Below, piece after piece: positions 1-7,127 of a stretch of 7,494 bases of DNA. The translations under genes were made by a program, and so were the position numbers. The stretch lies in assembly GCA_964571815.1 (NCBI GenBank), contig CAZNDN010000172.1:1-7494 (forward strand), written 5' to 3'. Origin of the DNA: CAZNDN01 sp964571815 (GTDB lineage Bacteria > Fibrobacterota > Chitinivibrionia > Chitinivibrionales > WJKA01). Below the pieces are notes generated by a model. The model worked only from the letters and a program-made list of their open reading frames with translations, did no database searches and had not been told where the DNA came from. Numbering within the stretch: the first letter of the stretch is position 1; the number at the start of each line of letters is the position of its first letter.

Positions 1-1
1 G

Positions 2-49
2 GTCAAGGCGTCCCGCATGGATCCGGTGGATGCTTTGCGGTATGAGTGA
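2..49 (+). CDS. C-terminal end of a MacB/FtsX-type ABC transporter permease (partial)
   Basis: The window opens inside a reading frame that ends VKASRMDPVDALRYE and a TGA stop. A tail of the form 'A-x-R-(L/M)-D-P-(V/I)-(E/D)-A-L-R-Y-E' is the signature C-terminus of MacB/LolC/FtsX-like ABC permeases, inner-membrane proteins that use ATP-driven conformational change to export lipoproteins, peptides or drugs. Only 15 residues are present, so the substrate and partners cannot be told. The gene enters from the left and ends 16 nt before repeat copy A. It points toward the minus-strand ATPase gene, so the two are convergent. The stop looks natural: the tail is complete and not truncated by the repeat. 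The family call rests on recognition of this motif alone. Confidence 0.8.
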   Translation, partial: VKASRMDPVDALRYE

Positions 50-65
50 TGACAAGACAAGAAGA

Positions 66-182
66 CAAGACCGGGTCGGGCCTACGTAAGTCATTGAAAA
101 AAAACTTACTGCGCAAGATTTGGCATAAAGCAAGCACCAAAAAATCAAGGACTTACGGCGTATCGTCGAATATTTCACAATT
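66..182. repeat. Repeat element copy A, about 117 bp, 3' of the intact DUF4143 gene
   Basis: This block recurs at 6963-7078 with only two substitutions (positions 69 and 122) and one A deleted from a run of six, and in a diverged form at 1693-1789. Its left arm 85-97 is complementary to 145-157 in 12 of 13 positions, making a dyad that spans 73 bp. The core of that left arm (GTAAGT, 86-91) is also complementary to a nearer ACTTAC at 104-109. One arm therefore has two possible partners. The element lies between the convergent permease and ATPase genes and ends 47 nt before the ATPase stop codon. It contains A-runs of eight and six but is not a classical hairpin-plus-U-tract terminator. Possible roles are a structured 3' RNA region, a bidirectional terminator or a recombination site. 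Confidence 0.85.
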
Positions 183-229
183 GCTGCACGAAGAGACCGA
201 ATCCTGGTTCGATCTTCCCGATAATCGTG

Positions 230-1414
230 TCAAATTGCCGGTTGGCAGGATGCATCGATTGATTCGAAGGCCCGTATGTCTTGGTAGCTTACAATGTAGA
301 AGCCGTCTTCCCGGTAACTCCTGTCTCCGCCGTAGATTACGGCGCCCGTATGACAGCCGGGGTTGATCTTCCGGTAGAAGCGGAGGTTCTTGAAGAAGTC
401 GGAAGTTATTGTAGAACCGGATTTTATTTCGACGGGGAACTGAGATACGCCGAAATCGAAAAGGCAATCGATCTCATGGCCGACATTGTCTCGCCAGAAG
501 TAGAGGTTTGGAGGGTTGCCCGCGTGGAGACGCTGCTTGAACAACTCGGCCACTATGAACGACTCAAAAAGCGGCCCCCGCAGAGGGTGAAACGCCAGGT
601 TCGGCGCGCTCTCCACGTTGAGGAGATTGCAGGCGAGTCCGCAGTCGTAGAAGTAAAGCTTTGGTGATTTAACCATTCGCTTGTTGAAATTCATGTGGTG
701 CGGCCGGAGGAAGAAGGTGATGAAGCTTGCCTCCAACACCGAAAGCCACCCCGCCACCGTGACATGGTTCAAGCCGACGTCGTTGCCGAGGGAATTCATG
801 TTGAGAAGCCGGCCGCATCGTCCGGCGCACATCCTCACGAACAGATCAAACCGCGAAAGATCCCGCACGTTAAGCAGTTTCCTGACGTCGCGTTCGACAT
901 AGGTTCGAAGGTAAAATGACAGTGCCTCATGAGGACGGAGACCACGGTCAAAGATGCGCGGGTAAAACCCGGTAAAAAGGATGGAGTCGAGATCGGGAGT
1001 AGTCCGGCCGTAATAGATCTCGCCCCAGGAAAACGGCAGCAGGGTTGCCAGTGCGGTGCGTCCCGCAAGAGTCTCTGAAACCTGTTCCATTACCTCCAGA
1101 TTGGCGCTCCCCGTCAAAATGAATCTTCCCGCGGCCGGGTCACGGTCCACCCGGTCCTGGATGTATGAAAGAAGCTCCGGCGCGTACTGGATCTCGTCGA
1201 GGATCATCCTTTCGCCGTGTCGAGCGAGGAATCGCACGGGATCAGTTTCAGCTTCCCTGCGGATTGAGGGATTCACCAGGTTGAGCCACTGATGACCGCC
1301 AAAGACACTTTTGCAGAGGGTAGTTTTTCCTGACTGACGAGGGCCGGTCAGCGTAACAACCGGGTATTCGTCCGCATATCTCCGAATGACAGCCGAGAGT
1401 TGTCTCTTGACCAT
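230..1414 (-). CDS. AAA_14 / DUF4143 family ATP-binding protein, intact
   Basis: A 394-residue protein with the full layout of the AAA_14-DUF4143 family. The Walker A motif GPRQSGKTT is at residues 24-32, Walker B MILDEIQ at 70-76, the sensor-like LTGSAN at 100-105, and the family motif ETLAGR at 114-119. A winged-helix-like stretch follows at about 206-228, then the DUF4143 region. Near the end, residues 314-316 (EID) and 328-331 (VEIK) resemble the catalytic pattern of PD-(D/E)xK nucleases. Biological role and substrate are not established for this family; the proteins are cytoplasmic, numerous in some genomes, and often sit in variable regions. The start at 1414 has a weak G-rich Shine-Dalgarno-like stretch just upstream, and the length fits the family. 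It appears to be a single-gene transcript. A partial second copy lies upstream (1837-2263) and a trace of a third at 7128-7205. Confidence 0.93.
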   Translation of the reverse strand: MVKRQLSAVIRRYADEYPVVTLTGPRQSGKTTLCKSVFGGHQWLNLVNPSIRREAETDPVRFLARHGERMILDEIQYAPELLSYIQDRVDRDPAAGRFILTGSANLEVMEQVSETLAGRTALATLLPFSWGEIYYGRTTPDLDSILFTGFYPRIFDRGLRPHEALSFYLRTYVERDVRKLLNVRDLSRFDLFVRMCAGRCGRLLNMNSLGNDVGLNHVTVAGWLSVLEASFITFFLRPHHMNFNKRMVKSPKLYFYDCGLACNLLNVESAPNLAFHPLRGPLFESFIVAELFKQRLHAGNPPNLYFWRDNVGHEIDCLFDFGVSQFPVEIKSGSTITSDFFKNLRFYRKINPGCHTGAVIYGGDRSYREDGFYIVSYQDIRAFESIDASCQPAI

Positions 1415-1439
1415 TTCCCGCCCCTATACGCCTCTTCTT

Positions 1440-1511
1440 GTTATTTGTTATTTAAAATAACATATTGTAAGAAAAAATGCAAGTATCTAAAATATTTAGA
1501 GTTACAATATG
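1440..1511 (-). promoter_or_regulatory. AT-rich palindromic control region upstream of the DUF4143 ATPase gene
   Basis: This AT-rich island, starting 26 bp upstream of the ATPase start, holds three perfect inverted repeats. 1446-1453 pairs with 1455-1462 (TGTTATTT, one-base centre), and GTTATTT also occurs in tandem at 1440-1446. 1486-1491 pairs with 1495-1500 (TCTAAA/TTTAGA). 1461-1470 pairs with 1502-1511 (CATATTGTAA/TTACAATATG) across 31 bp. Read on the minus strand, TTGCAT followed after 17 nt by TATTTT is a possible weak promoter, with TACAAT as an alternative -10. Such dyads are typical operator sites, so repression, perhaps autoregulatory, is plausible. AT-rich DNA forms chance palindromes easily, so the promoter assignment is tentative. 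Confidence 0.45.
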
Positions 1512-1692
1512 CCATATTTTAAACCAATCTTCCCGGCGGGAGGGCCGGCTCAGGTGATCGGAAGTCTCTCACCTCGCCCAAGAGTTGCCGATTCAACCTG
1601 GCGATAAACAGCTCCATGCGTGTGGGGAATGTGGCGAATCAAGACTTCGGGCGGCTGGGTCGCGTGAATGCCCCTGCGAGCAAATCAGGCAC
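1512..1692. other. Spacer between the ATPase control region and repeat copy B; no confident gene
   Basis: No recognisable gene lies here. On the minus strand a 32-codon frame starting MELFIARLNRQLLGEVRDF runs from 1617 to a TAA at 1519-1521, but it is short, has no clear ribosome binding site and matches no family I know. A short inverted repeat, GGTGA at 1553-1557 with TCACC at 1569-1573, is present and may be chance. Plus-strand frames that cross this stretch continue as antisense of the DUF4143 remnant and are not genes. Confidence 0.4.
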
Positions 1693-1789
1693 AGCGGGTC
1701 GGGCCTGCGTATGTCATTCCGGTCGATGTTGAATGACACAAACACCAGGAATCAAGGATTGACAGCGTATCGTCCGATATTTCACAACT
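1693..1789. repeat. Repeat element copy B, diverged, 3' of the DUF4143 remnant
   Basis: This block aligns with copies A and C along its length: it shares GGGTCGGGCCT at the left, ATCAAGGA in the middle and ATATTTCACAA at the right, but is shorter and substituted elsewhere. The left arm TGTCATTC (1712-1719) is perfectly complementary to GAATGACA (1731-1738). Extended by one base, it matches a farther site GGATTGACA (1756-1764) in 8 of 9 positions. The same 'one arm, two partners' layout as copy A is thus kept with different bases. The copy ends 47 nt before the stop codon of the DUF4143 remnant, exactly as copy A does before the intact gene. Confidence 0.75.
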
Positions 1790-1836
1790 GCCCTGTAAAG
1801 ACATTTGACCTTGATTCAACCTTCCCGAGATTCAGT

Positions 1837-2263
1837 TCAAACCGCCGGCCGGCAGGACGTATCGATGGATTCCAAAGGCCGTATGTCGTTATGGCTTGCT
1901 ATGTAGAAGTCGTCTTCGCGGCAACCTCTGCCTCCGCCGTAGGTCACGGCTCAGGTATGACAAGCAGGGTTGATGTTCCGGTAGAAGTGGATGTCGTTGA
2001 AAAAGTCGGAACTCACGGTGGGGCCGGGTTTTGTTTCGACGGGGAACTGGGATATGGCGAAATCGAAAAGGCAATCGATCTCATGGCCGACACTGTTTCG
2101 CCGGAAGTACAGGTTTCGGCACTTGCCCTCGTGGCGACGCTGCTTGAACAACTCGGCCACTATGAACGACTCAAAAAGCGGCCCCCGCAGAGGGTGAAAC
2201 GCCGGGTTCGGCGCGCTGTCCATGGGAAGGAGTCTGCAGGCGAGTCCGCGGTCGAATGGGTAA
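1837..2263 (-). pseudogene. Decayed 3' part of a second DUF4143 ATPase gene
   Basis: Read on the minus strand, this encodes a clear homologue of about residues 252-394 of the intact ATPase. Shared blocks include FHPLRGPLFESFIVAELFKQ and VGHEIDCLFDF. The ATP-binding N-terminal domain is absent; homology stops near 2263 and the upstream sequence is unrelated. A single in-frame TGA at 1951-1953 replaces a glycine codon (GGA in the intact gene's aligned position), after which the frame continues with recognisable similarity (AVTYGG...DFYIASHNDIR...SIDTSCRPAV) to a TGA at 1837-1839. The nuclease-like VEIKSG has become VETKPG. Lacking both the Walker motifs and an intact frame, it cannot encode a working ATPase. 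An open frame reaching up to 2310 starts in unrelated sequence. Confidence 0.9.
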
Positions 2264-2310
2264 AGCCGCGATCTTCCTGCTTCAAGGCCGAGCCGGCGCC
2301 GGAGCATCAT

Positions 2311-2754
2311 CCACGCATCATTCGTCGGTGTCTTTCAGTTGACCGCGATGAACCGGCCGTGCATCCTTTCATCCGCATGCTCGAGCATGTCCGTCAAAGC
2401 CTTACGTGATGTCGCGCCGCGGCCTACATCTCGCACTGAAGTGTTCTGATCGTGAGCAGCCTTTGCCGGAGTCACTCTCCGACGCCAATGCACACAGCCC
2501 AGCTCCAGCGAGAACCGAAACGGCCCTCGTTGAATTGCGAAATACAACCGCACAACCAAACCGAACCTGAGAAACGGAAATGTACAGCCCTGCAAGGAAG
2601 AAGTGGGAAATATGCCGACCAGCCTGAAAGCTGGCCTGCTCAGGGCGATTCGTCGTGGGATCTACGCAAAATGAATCGCATCTGATCTCAGCGCCGCACG
2701 CAACGGTGAGCAGTTCCGGAAACACATGTTCTCAGAAATATGCACGCCGTGGTC
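2311..2754. other. Gene-free stretch between the DUF4143 remnant and the beta-helix gene promoter
   Basis: About 440 bp with no gene I can support. A minus-strand frame at 2335-2595 ends in a protein-like tail (GATSRKALTDMLEHADERMHGRFIAVN) that may be the worn C-terminus of an unknown protein, but its N-terminal half looks non-coding and it overlaps other frames of equal length. A small hairpin, CCAGC at 2619-2623 with GCTGG at 2630-2634 (6-nt loop), lacks a following U-tract. The stretch probably holds debris left from the duplication that produced the DUF4143 remnant. Confidence 0.4.
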
Positions 2755-2784
2755 TTGCCTCGGCATAGAGGCGGGATGTATTAT
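2755..2784 (+). promoter_or_regulatory. Candidate sigma-70-type promoter of the beta-helix gene
   Basis: TTGCCT at 2755-2760 (4 of 6 with TTGACA) and TATTAT at 2779-2784 (5 of 6 with TATAAT) are separated by 18 bp. They lie about 84 bp upstream of the chosen start at 2868. If the lineage is Bacteroidota, whose promoters differ from this consensus, the match would carry little weight. Confidence 0.3.
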
Positions 2785-2855
2785 GAGATACGAAAGGAAA
2801 CGACTTTCGTAGTGCAGCTTGCGGACATTATATGAATGCGACCCTGATCTCATAC

Positions 2856-2860
2856 GGAGG
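2856..2860 (+). promoter_or_regulatory. Ribosome binding site that fixes the beta-helix gene start
   Basis: GGAGG lies 7 nt before the ATG at 2868. An in-frame ATG 36 nt upstream (2832) has no comparable site and would put a polar 12-residue leader before the signal peptide. The start at 2868 is therefore preferred. Confidence 0.75.
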
Positions 2861-3440
2861 GCACACCATGCTTCGGCACACATTAGGTTTCCCGATGTTT
2901 TCATTGTTGTTCTGCTTTCTCGCAACGCTCTCCGCACAGGAGATATACGTGTCTCCCGACGGCGCGCAGGATGGTAACGGGTCGGTGAGTTCACCTTTCC
3001 CAACCATTGAAAAGGCCCGGGACAAGGTACGGGAGATCAACGACGGCACGGAAGACGTTGTCGTCTATTTGCGCGGCAACGCCAACGGCGGGTATTTCTT
3101 TCTGGATTCAACCCTTGTGCTGGATGCGCGAGACGGTGGCAAGAACGGTCACAAGGTGATCTACCGGAATTTTCCGGGAGAGAGACCGGTGATATGCGGC
3201 GGAAGGCTGATTACGGGATGGGAGAAGATCGACGGTTCCACCCCGGAAAAGTGGAAAGCCACTCTTGACCACCCGAAGAAGATCCGCTACCTGTTCGTGG
3301 ATCATGTCCCCGGATACCGTGCAAGGGGACCGATGATCAGGCGTGGAGCAAACTGGGGGGACTACGAAGGACTCCCCCACGGATTCCATACCGACAACAT
3401 ATCCCTTTCGAATGCCCGGGATGTTGAACTTTACAAACGC

Positions 3441-3443
3441 TGA
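3441..3443 (+). other. In-frame TGA interrupting the beta-helix gene
   Basis: The frame before it ends NARDVELYKR, and the same frame resumes LWGDHQFCVERIDNNSIVV, which reads as ordinary beta-helix protein. One substitution (TGG to TGA, or CGA to TGA) explains it without a frame change. Other genes in the window (permease, DUF4143 ATPase, antiporter) end in TGA, so general reassignment of UGA is unlikely. Confidence 0.85.
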
Positions 3444-5471
3444 CTCTGGGGCGACCACCAATTCTGCGTGGAGCGGATTGACAACAATTCCATTGTGGTC
3501 ATGCAGCAGCCGTACTGGACTATCGGCAAAGACCACGGCACGGGATGGGAGGAAACGACTGAGTTTGTCGTGGAAAACGCTCCGGAGCATGTTGATGAAC
3601 CCGGCGAATTTTCGTACGATCGCACCAACAAAGTCATCTATTATGTCCCCCGAAGCGGTCAGGACATGAACAGCGCGAAGGTGATCGCCAATAGTGTTGA
3701 GATACTGATCCAGGTTAAAGGCGCTTCGCCGAGTGAACAAGTGCAGGCCATCGAGTTCCGCGGCATTGCCTTCCACAATTCCGACTACCAGCTTGTCGAA
3801 GTAGACGGCTCTCACGGCTACACCTCACCCCAGACATCGTACGGTTTTGCCACCCATGTCTCAAGTGGTCAGGCTGCTTTTGAATTCTGGCGGGGGCATT
3901 TGCACATGCAGTCGGCGCTGCAAATGGTGCATGCCGAGAGTGTGCGGGTCGTGGGATGCCGGTTCGAATACTGCGGAGGCGCAGGGGTCGATGCGTACAA
4001 TGACGTTCAGAACAGCACAATTGTCGGGAACGTGCTTCAATGGGTGGCGGGATCTTCCGTGTATGTCGGTGATTTTGAGCACGGGTCACGGGATGATATC
4101 TTCGCTCAGGATCTCTACCCCTCTCCGGCGGAACCTCAGTACTGGGTGCCGTGCAAGAATGTCTCGGTTGCCAACAATCTGGTTCGAAAGACAACGTGGG
4201 ATTTCACCCATTCACCGGTGTTCATGGTGGCTTTCACGGAGGAGTGTGAATTCCTGCACAACGATATCGGACCCTGCGGATTCAACAGTATCAGCATGGG
4301 GCTGGGGTGGCTACATGAAGCCAACAACGGCCTCGATCCCAGTGGCACCGCCCGGAACAACCGTGTCGGCGCCAACAGGTTCAATGGTGCGGGCTGGGAT
4401 CGTACCGAATGCAGTTTCATTTACTCACTCGGGCATCAACCCGGAACCGTTGTCGACAGCAACTACTGTTTTTTCTCGGGCACTACCGTCATGGGTAACC
4501 GGGAATTGGCGGACTGGGACCCGGTCACGGAAAAACCTGTATCTGATGCAGTCGCAGTTGGGGCAGTATATCCGGACTCGAAATCCTACGGACTCACCTA
4601 CACGGACAATGTGTACGAAGGCAGTGAATGCCTCGTCTATACGTGGTGGAGTGGTGACGCCACGCACACGAACACACTCGACGGCGGTTGGTACAGCTCC
4701 GACGGCAAAGGCACCTGTTCCAGTGCGCTTACGGTAGTTGAAAATGCTCAGCCGTTCGACCGTCTGAACCCTCCCCCGGGGTGCCGGCAGATCATGGACA
4801 ATGCCGGGCTTGAAAGCGATTGGGAACATTTGCTGGACGAACTCGACTGGACCCCGGGCATGCCCATATCCCCACGCGACACAACTCCTCCCACGGCACC
4901 GGCAAATCTTCGCTCAACGGACACGGCCGAAACGCACATTGATCTGGAATGGAACGAAGCTTTGGATAAGGAAAGCGGTATCGATCACTACAAGATCTAC
5001 CGCGACGGCTCGGAGGTAGACACTACAACCGCTACTACTTTCACCGATACGGGTCTGAACGGTGCCACGGAATACCGGTATCGGGTTTCGGCGGTCAACG
5101 GTGATAGTGTGGAAGGCGCTCAAGGCAATGAGCTCGCCGTATCCACCGAGGCGGGCGACCATGAACCGCCGACAATTGACTCCATTTACTCCGCGGATGA
5201 CCCAACAAGTGTAACCGTTGTTTTCAGTGAGTCGGTTGAGACCTCGAGCGCCGAATCTCCGGGAAACTACTCAATCAGCAACGGCATTACGGTTGCTGAT
5301 GCTTCGCTGAGCGCCGACCTGAAAACCGTCATGCTCACTACTTCGCCCTTCTCCGAGGGAGTAACCTACACCATTACCATTGATAACGTGGCGGACCTTG
5401 CCCCGTCTCCCAATACCCTCTCGAATGTAGAAGCAACCTTCCGTTTCGATCCTGTCGTAACCGTAACGGCC

Positions 5472-6239
5472 GCGCCTGAAATTTCACCCGACGGGGGAGA
5501 TCATGCCGATTCCGTTGTTGTTTCGGTCCAGTGTCCGGACAGTGGCGCAGACATATACTATACCCTGGACAACAGCCGCCCCGGCGCTTCAAGCACGAAA
5601 TATTCGGGACCCTTTACACTGAGAGATACGACCACGGTCAAGGTTGTCGCCTTCGCCGACAGTCTCGATCCCAGCGACATCGTCTCGGCAACGTTCAATG
5701 TAGGCGCGGTTGAGACGGACACCATCAGGCCAAAGGCAGCAAACCCGACCTTTGATCCGAATGGGGCAGTATTCAAGGATTCCGTGGTCGTGGGAATTGC
5801 CGCTTCCACCGCCGATGCACGTATTCATTTCACCATGAACAACACCGACCCGGATTCCGGCTCGGCGCTCTTTGACACCGCGGTTGTGCTCAAGCGAACT
5901 ACAACAATGAAGGCTATCGCCTTTGCTCCCGGACATCAGCCAAGCGATGTTGTCTCGGCAACTTTTGTACTCGACACATCTTCGCATACAACCACGTCGC
6001 CGGCGGCCAATCCGACAATCAGTCCCAACGGCGGAGCCTTTCAAGACTCCGTGGAGGTTAGTCTGGAAACGACTACGTCGGGCGCCCCGCTCTACTACAA
6101 GACCGACGGATCAGCACCTGATTCGACGACAAGGCTGTATTCTGGCTCACTGATCCTGAGGGAGAGTGTGACTCTCAAGGTCATTGCATGCGCAACCGGC
6201 CATACTCCAAGCGCGGTGGTGAGCGCCGATTTCACCATC
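5472..6239 (+). repeat. Three tandem chitobiase/beta-hexosaminidase C-terminal-type Ig-like repeats in the beta-helix gene
   Basis: Three protein repeats of 77-79 residues lie at 5472-5702, 5736-5972 and 6003-6239. Each follows the plan 'A-x-P-x-(I/F)-(S/D)-P-(D/N)-G ... DSV-V ... I/L-Y-(Y/F)-T-x-(D/N) ... (T/V)-(T/V)-(V/M)-K-(V/A)-(V/I)-A ... S-(D/A)-(I/V)-V-S-A-(T/D)-F'. This is the CHB_HEX_C / Fn3-associated domain often found in tandem in secreted polysaccharide-active proteins, where it acts as a spacer or binding module. Spacers of about 10 residues separate them. The repeats differ at many residues, so they are old rather than recent copies. Confidence 0.85.
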
Positions 6240-6401
6240 ACGCCGACACCACGGGAGATCGCCGAAGGAGTCTATACTGTCACAACCAGAGAGTTAGAGT
6301 GGCAGCCTGTCGGATTCAGCTACGAGCCTGAAGCTCCCGCACTGACCAGCATGCTTTCCGAACTTGGACCCTACAATTCGAGCTTGTGGCGCGCGGCAAA
6401 G

Positions 6402-6404
6402 TAG
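6402..6404 (+). other. In-frame TAG interrupting the beta-helix gene near its 3' end
   Basis: The frame reads NSSLWRAAK, TAG, then ENGAYLFCDGSNDTSFAFQPG without a shift. From memory of related C-terminal regions, which often read 'WRLFRW..NGAY', the lost residue may have been tryptophan (TGG to TAG); this is an inference. The next frame opens at a GTG (6471) with no ribosome binding site and would lack a signal peptide. Confidence 0.85.
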
Positions 6405-6962
6405 GAAAACGGGGCCTACCTGTTTTGCGACGGGAGCAACGACACGAGCTTTGCGTTTCAGCCGGGGCGCGTGTGCTGGTTGATAACCCGGGAGAGTGAA
6501 ACGATCCCTTCGAAGGCAGGTACGTCGAGTTCGCTTTCCCAAAATGTAGTTATCACGATCCCTGCCAACGACTGGGCGGATTTCACTCTGCCTTTCACCT
6601 TTGAGGAAGGCGTGACCTTCGGTGAAATAAAGGCGGCAACGGAAGCGAAGGAATCCCGGTATCCGATCTTTTCATTCAGCGACGGGGCATTCGTCAATGT
6701 CACTGTAGCAGGAGGTCTGCCGGATACCGCCATCTGTAAACCTTCCCATTTCTACTTTGCCTACAACAACTCCGCATCCGACATGCAGCTGGTGATTCCT
6801 CCGCTTGAATCATCCGAATCAACGTATCTGACCAAGAGCGCATCCCGCGAGATGCGCACTCTTCCGCAACGGCACTGGTATGCGGTTATCAATTCAGCCG
6901 ACTCGCACGGCAAAACCATCTCGGAACTCGTGATCGGAAACAGCCCCGACACATCGGTACGC

Positions 6963-7078
6963 CAAAACCGGGTCGGGCCTACGTAAGTCATTGAAAAAAA
7001 ACTTACTGCGCAAGATTTCGCATAAAGCAAGCACCAAAAATCAAGGACTTACGGCGTATCGTCGAATATTTCACAATT
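6963..7078. repeat. Repeat element copy C, nearly identical to copy A, ending the beta-helix gene
   Basis: This copy matches copy A at all but three positions (two substitutions and one missing A). Its long dyad is 6982-6994 with 7041-7053, and the short alternative is GTAAGT 6983-6988 with ACTTAC 7001-7006. Its left end lies within the beta-helix reading frame: the final residues QNRVGPT and the TAA stop (6984-6986) are encoded by the repeat. The similarity to copy A drops abruptly at the right end (7078/182). The stop codon of a worn DUF4143 remnant follows 49 nt later. Confidence 0.88.
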
Positions 7079-7127
7079 ATCCCGCACCAGTGCAGTGAAT
7101 CGTCTTCCGGTTTGCCTGACAACCGGA

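Larger units (their letters stand above)
2868..6986 (+). pseudogene. Secreted multidomain right-handed beta-helix protein (probable carbohydrate-active enzyme), frame broken by two stops and 3'-truncated
   Basis: A single frame of 1372 codons with internal stops at codon 192 (TGA, 3441-3443) and codon 1179 (TAG, 6402-6404); coding similarity continues across both. Order of parts: signal peptide at residues 1-23 (hydrophobic MFSLLFCFLATLSA, likely cleavage A23-Q24); N-terminal IYVSPDG..D..SPF.TIEKARDKVR motif typical of parallel beta-helix glycosidases and lyases (GH141-like proteins share this look); beta-helix to about residue 660; Fn3 at 671-762; SbsA/Big_5-like Ig domain at 765-862; three chitobiase-type Ig-like repeats at 869-1124; then a C-terminal region with LWRAAK(stop)ENGAYLF and PGRVCWLITRE. 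In life it would act outside the cell or on its surface on a polysaccharide, but catalytic residues cannot be assigned. Neither downstream fragment has a convincing start or ribosome binding site. The last residues, from about 1366, are encoded by repeat copy C, so the native C-terminus, where a secretion or anchoring signal would lie, is lost. Confidence 0.85.

Noticed and set aside
86..109. Rho-independent terminator
   Set aside because: The 6-bp stem is AT-rich and the A/T run lies in the loop rather than after the stem, so it does not fit the usual form on either strand.
85..157. Integron attC site
   Set aside because: The position 3' of a gene and the dyad are suggestive, but the GTTRRRY / RYYYAAC core triplets are absent from the arms and no integrase is in the window.
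66..182. CRISPR array or classical insertion sequence
   Set aside because: The copies are far apart with no regular spacers, and no transposase or target-site duplication could be found around them.
1585..2409. A 274-codon open frame on the plus strand
   Set aside because: Most of it is antisense to the DUF4143 remnant and to repeat copy B; the same antisense frame appears opposite the intact ATPase gene (281-667). Its openness follows from the codon pattern of the minus-strand gene.
3441..3443. UGA reassigned or read as selenocysteine
   Set aside because: Other genes in the window end in TGA, no selenocysteine-insertion hairpin was recognised just downstream, and the same gene also carries an unrelated TAG, which points to decay.
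3108..3815. A 235-codon open frame on the minus strand within the beta-helix gene
   Set aside because: It lies opposite a recognisable secreted protein frame, has no recognisable domains and no ribosome binding site.
3847..4737. A 296-codon plus-strand frame overlapping the beta-helix domain
   Set aside because: It is out of frame with the beta-helix protein, its translation is rich in S, T, R, M and W without any domain pattern, and it has no start signal.
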